Positions 60,226 through 64,000 of a DNA stretch of 64,000 nucleotides are shown one piece after another. Within the stretch, counting starts at the first letter, position 1. Every line of letters starts with the position of its first letter. A model generated the notes under the pieces. That model saw only the letters and a list, made by a program, of their open reading frames with translations, did not search any database and was not told where the DNA came from. The DNA is taken from contig CM060471.1 of NCBI GenBank assembly GCA_030544235.1, positions 13,366,348 to 13,430,347 of the forward strand, read 5' to 3'. The position numbers were made by a program, and so were the translations under genes. Origin of the DNA: Lepturacanthus savala (Eukaryota > Chordata > Actinopteri > Scombriformes > Trichiuridae).

Positions 60226-61825
60226 TGTAAGACGCAGAAACATATTAAAACAAAGAACAATTAGGTGTGTGTGTATATATATGTATGCGTATATGTGTAT
60301 GTGCATGTATATATGTGTCTTAAAATAGACCAAGTGAACATAATGAAGTGGCATAATTAAAAACTACTGTAAAATAGTTGTCATTTTAATAACAGTGTAA
60401 TAACATTGTAATAACATTTATATAATTGCAAATCTTACTAAATCTACCATGCAAATGTGTATCTGTCAAATTGATGGATCTGAAAACATAACTACATAAT
60501 TCTACATGGTTGTGTTGCCTGGATCCATAAAGTTTACAATGTTTTTGGACAATATCGGCCTTCAACTAAACACACAATGTCAACAACATGTGAGATCAGC
60601 TATTGCATCGCATATACGTATATATAGGGAGAGAGAAATAATGGAGGAGTAAAGCATTGCAGCTCCTCCCTGTGAAGAGATCTGTGAAAAATGCTTTCAA
60701 CAACAATTTTAAACAAACTGAATATCAGATTAAAATGCTGTTATTGGTTCTGTTATGGACCCACTTCTTTTGAATACTCTGCCTATAACCGGTGAAGAAG
60801 TCTGTCAAGCAATGGCCCAACTTGACAACCTTTCCCTGCACCTAATTAACCTGCCAATCATCCACGGTCCTTCTACTCGCAGGCTGATGAGTTGCTGTTA
60901 TCGGTTAAATGTTATGTTCTGGACCCTGGCAGCTGCTTGTTTTCTGTTGTGCTATCTAATTATATATCTATTCAGCTGTTGTTACAGGTGTACAACAGTC
61001 TTTGATTAGCCTAACATGCAAATGAGCAGAGCCACAGATCCCAAAAGACATTGAGTGAAGTGTTGCTACAGATGTGAAATTACATACACACACAAAGAGG
61101 AAGGAGAAAAATAAATCTCTTTCTGTGCTGTCATGCTATAATAATGTCTATCGGATAAAAAGGCAAAACACAACACACATGTATAGCCGCCTGTCCTGAA
61201 CGCTACAAAGCTCTCCATCACACTTAGAAGCAATTAAAATAAACAGCTCCAGCCCATTGTCTGATACTTATCAGTGTTTTCCTTCCTGAGGAGCATGTGC
61301 CTCCTGCATTGAGGCCTTTGATATATTTCTACACCTGTTGGGAACAGCGGGTTAAACACTCTCTCTCGCTGCCTTATCTGTTCTGTAGCCTCAGCCTTTC
61401 TAAACAGTTCTTCTCAGTTCACACCCTCAGAGGCCGAAACAGCTCAGGCTGAAGCTGCTTCTGTTAAAGATGACATTCAGAATAATGGGAAGTGGAACTT
61501 AAACATGATTACATAAGCATTTTACACTATATTTCATATATTTATGATATTTTGTATATATTCTTCTATTTCTCATATATATATATATGAGATTACATTT
61601 CTCACTATAGCTGTTTTACAGTTTTTTGAGATATTCCGACCTAACAAAGGCTTGAATTATTTCAGTTTTTTTCATGCTCACAGCATCACTGAATTGAACA
61701 GTTGAATTGAAAAAACAAACAGATAAACATTAAATACCAAATCATATCTAGCAAAAATATTACACAAAGTGGACTAATTCTAATTAGCAAATGGTATTTT
61801 TTTTTGGATGCTGTGTTAGTCACTG

Positions 61826-62141
61826 CCAGTTGTGGATTGAATATTTAAATCCTTTACTTAAGTAAAAGTAGAAATGATCCAGCAGAAAAGGTCCAGCAGT
61901 TAAGTACAAATCCTGAAGCGATAATGTTACTTAAGTAAAAGTACAGACTTATTATCAGAAAAAAAATGTCATTAAAAGTCCTCTTTATACAGACTGTATT
62001 ATATTACAGAGAGATTTTTTTTTCCTCTGAAATGTAAAAAAGTGAAGTAAAAAGTACAGTAGCATGACATGGAAAAGAAGTAAAGTACCTCAAAACTGTA
62101 TTTAAGTACAGTACTTAAATAAATGTACTTAGTTACTCACT
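61826..62141. mobile_element. ACTTAAGTA-type nonautonomous element
   Basis: It has CAGTTGTGGATTGAATATTT at the left and AAATGTACTTAGTTACTCACTG at the right. Internally it repeats TTACTTAAGTAAAAGTA twice, with AAGTACAGTAGCATGACATG. The right end read inverted (CAGTGAGTAACTAAGTAC) is the well-known end of a fish family that litters percomorph genomes. No coding capacity. Confidence 0.7.
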
Positions 62142-62708
62142 GTCATTGCACTCATTACAATAGAGAAGTAAAAGTCATATGGAGAAACCCACCTGATTGA
62201 TCTTCTTTTATTATGTATGTCTCGTTATCCTTGAATCTTGGAACCGGTTTTGGGGTAAATTCCACTTTCAGACTAAGCCAGATTGTGGTATTTATCGCTT
62301 TGTCTGACATTTAGTGCAATTTGCAGCCAGATTGCTGATTGATGCACTGTTCGAAATTGCCTGTTTGACTTCAGGACTGACATAATCCTATCTCTCCATA
62401 AAACAGCTCCAACCAACACCCTCCTTTTAATCTGAGCTCCACTCCTGCGAGTATTCATATATCACAAAGAAATTCTTACATCAGTTGCTGTCTGTACCGT
62501 GAGTACACAGAAGAACATACAGTGCGGGGAGAACTGAAAGCATGTAGAAGCAGAGAGATGAAAGCGGAGGGAGGAAAGCTCCAGCTGCTTCAAAGAGAAA
62601 TTCCAGTGATTCTGACATGAGGGCCTTATGTCATTCTTGCCGTTACAGGCAGCCCAGCCTTCACTGATGGCCTTCTGTAATGCACAAACTGTAGCCTTAT
62701 ATTATTTA

Positions 62709-63054
62709 ATTCATTCAGTCATCTTCTATACCCGATTATTCCTCATTAGGGTTGCAGGGGTCAAATCCCAGCACGTTACAGGCAGGGATACACCCCAGAT
62801 GGTTGCCAGCCAATCGTGGGGCACACACACCATTCACTCAAACACTCACACCTACGGGCAATTTAGAGTCTCCAATTAACCTCAGCATGTTTTTGGACTG
62901 TGGGAGGAAGCCGGAGTACCCGGAGAAAACCCACTCAGACACGGGGAGAACATGCAAACTCCACACAGAAAGGTCCCAGACCCAGGACCAAGGAGGTCTT
63001 GAACCTGCGACCTTCTTGTTGTGATGCAACAGCGCTAATCCACCGCGTCACCCC
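62709..63054 (-). mobile_element. V-SINE, near full length
   Basis: Read on the minus strand, the right end starts with a tRNA-like head. An A-box-like GGTGACGCGGTGG and a B-box-like GGTTCAAGACC form an internal RNA polymerase III promoter. These are followed by the V-SINE central domain (TGTGTGGAGTTTGCATG, TACTCCGGCTTCCTCCCAC) and GACTCTAAATTGCCCGTAGG, and a tail ending TGACTGAATGAATTAA. It is about 345 bp. It shares the central domain with 44838-45105 at high identity. Target duplications are not clear in the AT-rich flanks. Confidence 0.85.
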
Positions 63055-63932
63055 TTTAATATTATATTAATATTAAAGTTAATCTTGGACTTCATCAGTT
63101 CCCTCCTTTTTCCTTTCCTTCTGACTCCAATTCAAACCATTTATTTCTAACTTTCACTGCTGCGTAGCAGCTTGTCTCCATCCAACACGGAAAAGACGAA
63201 CGGTACGTCTAATGGGTTAAAACCAGTAATTTGTTTGAATATTAACTAAATGAAACAAACCCTGCGCACCACTCAACCTGAAAGCCATCATATTATATTG
63301 GCACTTACTGCTACTGTGCAGGGTTTTATTAGCCCCACCTCTGATCCAGCCTCCACCTATTGGATTCAACGTGCCTCTCAGGGGAAGTCATTATCGTCCC
63401 TCCCAACACCATACCCCCCCACCCCCACCCCAACCCCCACACTGTATTTCAGATTCACATAGTGATCCAAGCTACGTGAGCTGCCTGACTGAAAACCGAG
63501 GCTCACTGGTGAAAATGCACCTCTACAGTACAGCCGCCTCATATTTAAGTGCCCACTCGTACAGCTGTAGTCTGTGTTCTCACAGTACCAAGTGGAGTGA
63601 TTACAGTTCAATTTGTGGTTATCCATTGGATAGATTTAGGAAATCATACAATTGTGGAACAAAAAAAAACAATGTTTTTTTTGTTTTTTTTTTAACCAAT
63701 CCACCATTTGAGACTTCCATTAGTCTGAGCCTCGGCTCATGACAGAATTCCACTTAAGAAATGAGTGAATGCTTTCAGTAGTTTTTTCAAAGAATGAATG
63801 AAAATGTGGACGATGTTTTTCCCATTCTTGTGTTTTCTTTACTTGTTTTTACCCATTGTACTTTTTTTTTTTACCCAAGTCCTTTACAAATAAAATATAT
63901 TATTATATTTTCATGTGTAATACACTGTTTTG

Positions 63933-64000
63933 TACACTACCGGTCAAAAGTTCAAAGGGTCACCCACACAATTTTGTGTTTCCCATGAAAAGTCACACTT
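63933..64000. mobile_element. Tc1-like MITE, copy 4 (cut by window edge)
   Basis: It opens TACACTACCGGTCAAAAGTT and runs AAAGGGTCACCCACACAATT, GTTTCCCATGAAAAGTCACAC, matching the left end of 54497-54975. The rest lies beyond the right edge. Confidence 0.88.

Larger units (their letters stand above)
30067..64000. other. Gene-free region downstream of ormdl3
   Basis: There are no recognisable coding exons from the ormdl3 stop to the right edge, apart from a degenerate LINE reverse-transcriptase scrap at 44612-44824. The region alternates between dispersed repeats, listed individually, and repeat-free, mixed-composition blocks near 38.1-38.6, 40.5-41.0, 46.8-47.4, 49.0-49.8, 53.8-54.2, 58.7-59.0 and 59.8-60.2 kb. 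AT-rich filler with TA and T/A homopolymers makes up the rest. The arrangement resembles a regulatory gene desert beside a developmental gene, which may lie beyond the right edge. Confidence 0.6.

Noticed and set aside
62752..63024. 90-codon frame (and the antisense 63-codon frame)
   Set aside because: It lies wholly within a V-SINE. The same peptide phrases arise from the other SINE copy.
1..64000. CRISPR arrays, operons, tRNA/rRNA genes or known microRNA hairpins
   Set aside because: The DNA is vertebrate. No regularly spaced repeats, no complete cloverleaf gene (only a tRNA-like SINE head), and no recognisable microRNA seed hairpin were found by eye.

Overview
The window is teleost genomic DNA, most likely from a spiny-rayed (percomorph) fish. 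This rests on two split vertebrate genes with GT/AG introns, Wnt and Orm-like proteins closest to fish versions, long AT-rich noncoding tracts, many microsatellites, and fish-type short interspersed elements (V-SINE, Tc1-like and hAT-like MITEs). Only two protein-coding genes can be supported. Most of the longer open frames are low-complexity or transposon translations.

Layout: (1) Positions 1-15161 hold the 5' part of wnt3 on the minus strand. Exon 1 (15082-15161, 80 coding bases) encodes the signal peptide. Exon 2 (3167-3408, 242 bases) encodes the start of the mature Wnt. The remaining exons lie left of position 1. Intron 1 is about 11.7 kb and contains stretches that look like candidate enhancers. 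(2) Positions 15162-23880 are the divergent intergenic region between wnt3 and ormdl3. It holds a (GA)n tract in the wnt3 upstream region, two very long G runs, CA/GT repeats, and an hAT-type MITE with a perfect 8-bp target duplication. (3) Positions 23880-31060 hold ormdl3 on the plus strand: a CpG-rich CCAAT/E-box promoter, a non-coding first exon, and three coding exons that join exactly into a 153-residue ORMDL3 protein. Introns 2 and 3 carry Tc1-like MITEs. (4) Positions 31060-64000 are a 33-kb gene-free stretch. It is a mosaic of MITEs, V-SINEs and a LINE remnant, interspersed with repeat-free blocks that look like conserved noncoding elements.

The two genes act separately. Wnt3 is a secreted, lipid-modified morphogen of canonical Wnt signalling. 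Ormdl3 is an ER membrane regulator of serine palmitoyltransferase. They are divergent neighbours and no functional link is implied. The most unusual structure is a pair of about 250-bp elements, roughly 85% identical by hand alignment, in opposite orientation about 9 kb apart (49517-49773 and 58726-58968) in the gene-free region. It has no transposon ends that I can see and may be a duplicated regulatory element. I found no undescribed multi-gene system, CRISPR array, viral gene or RNA gene.
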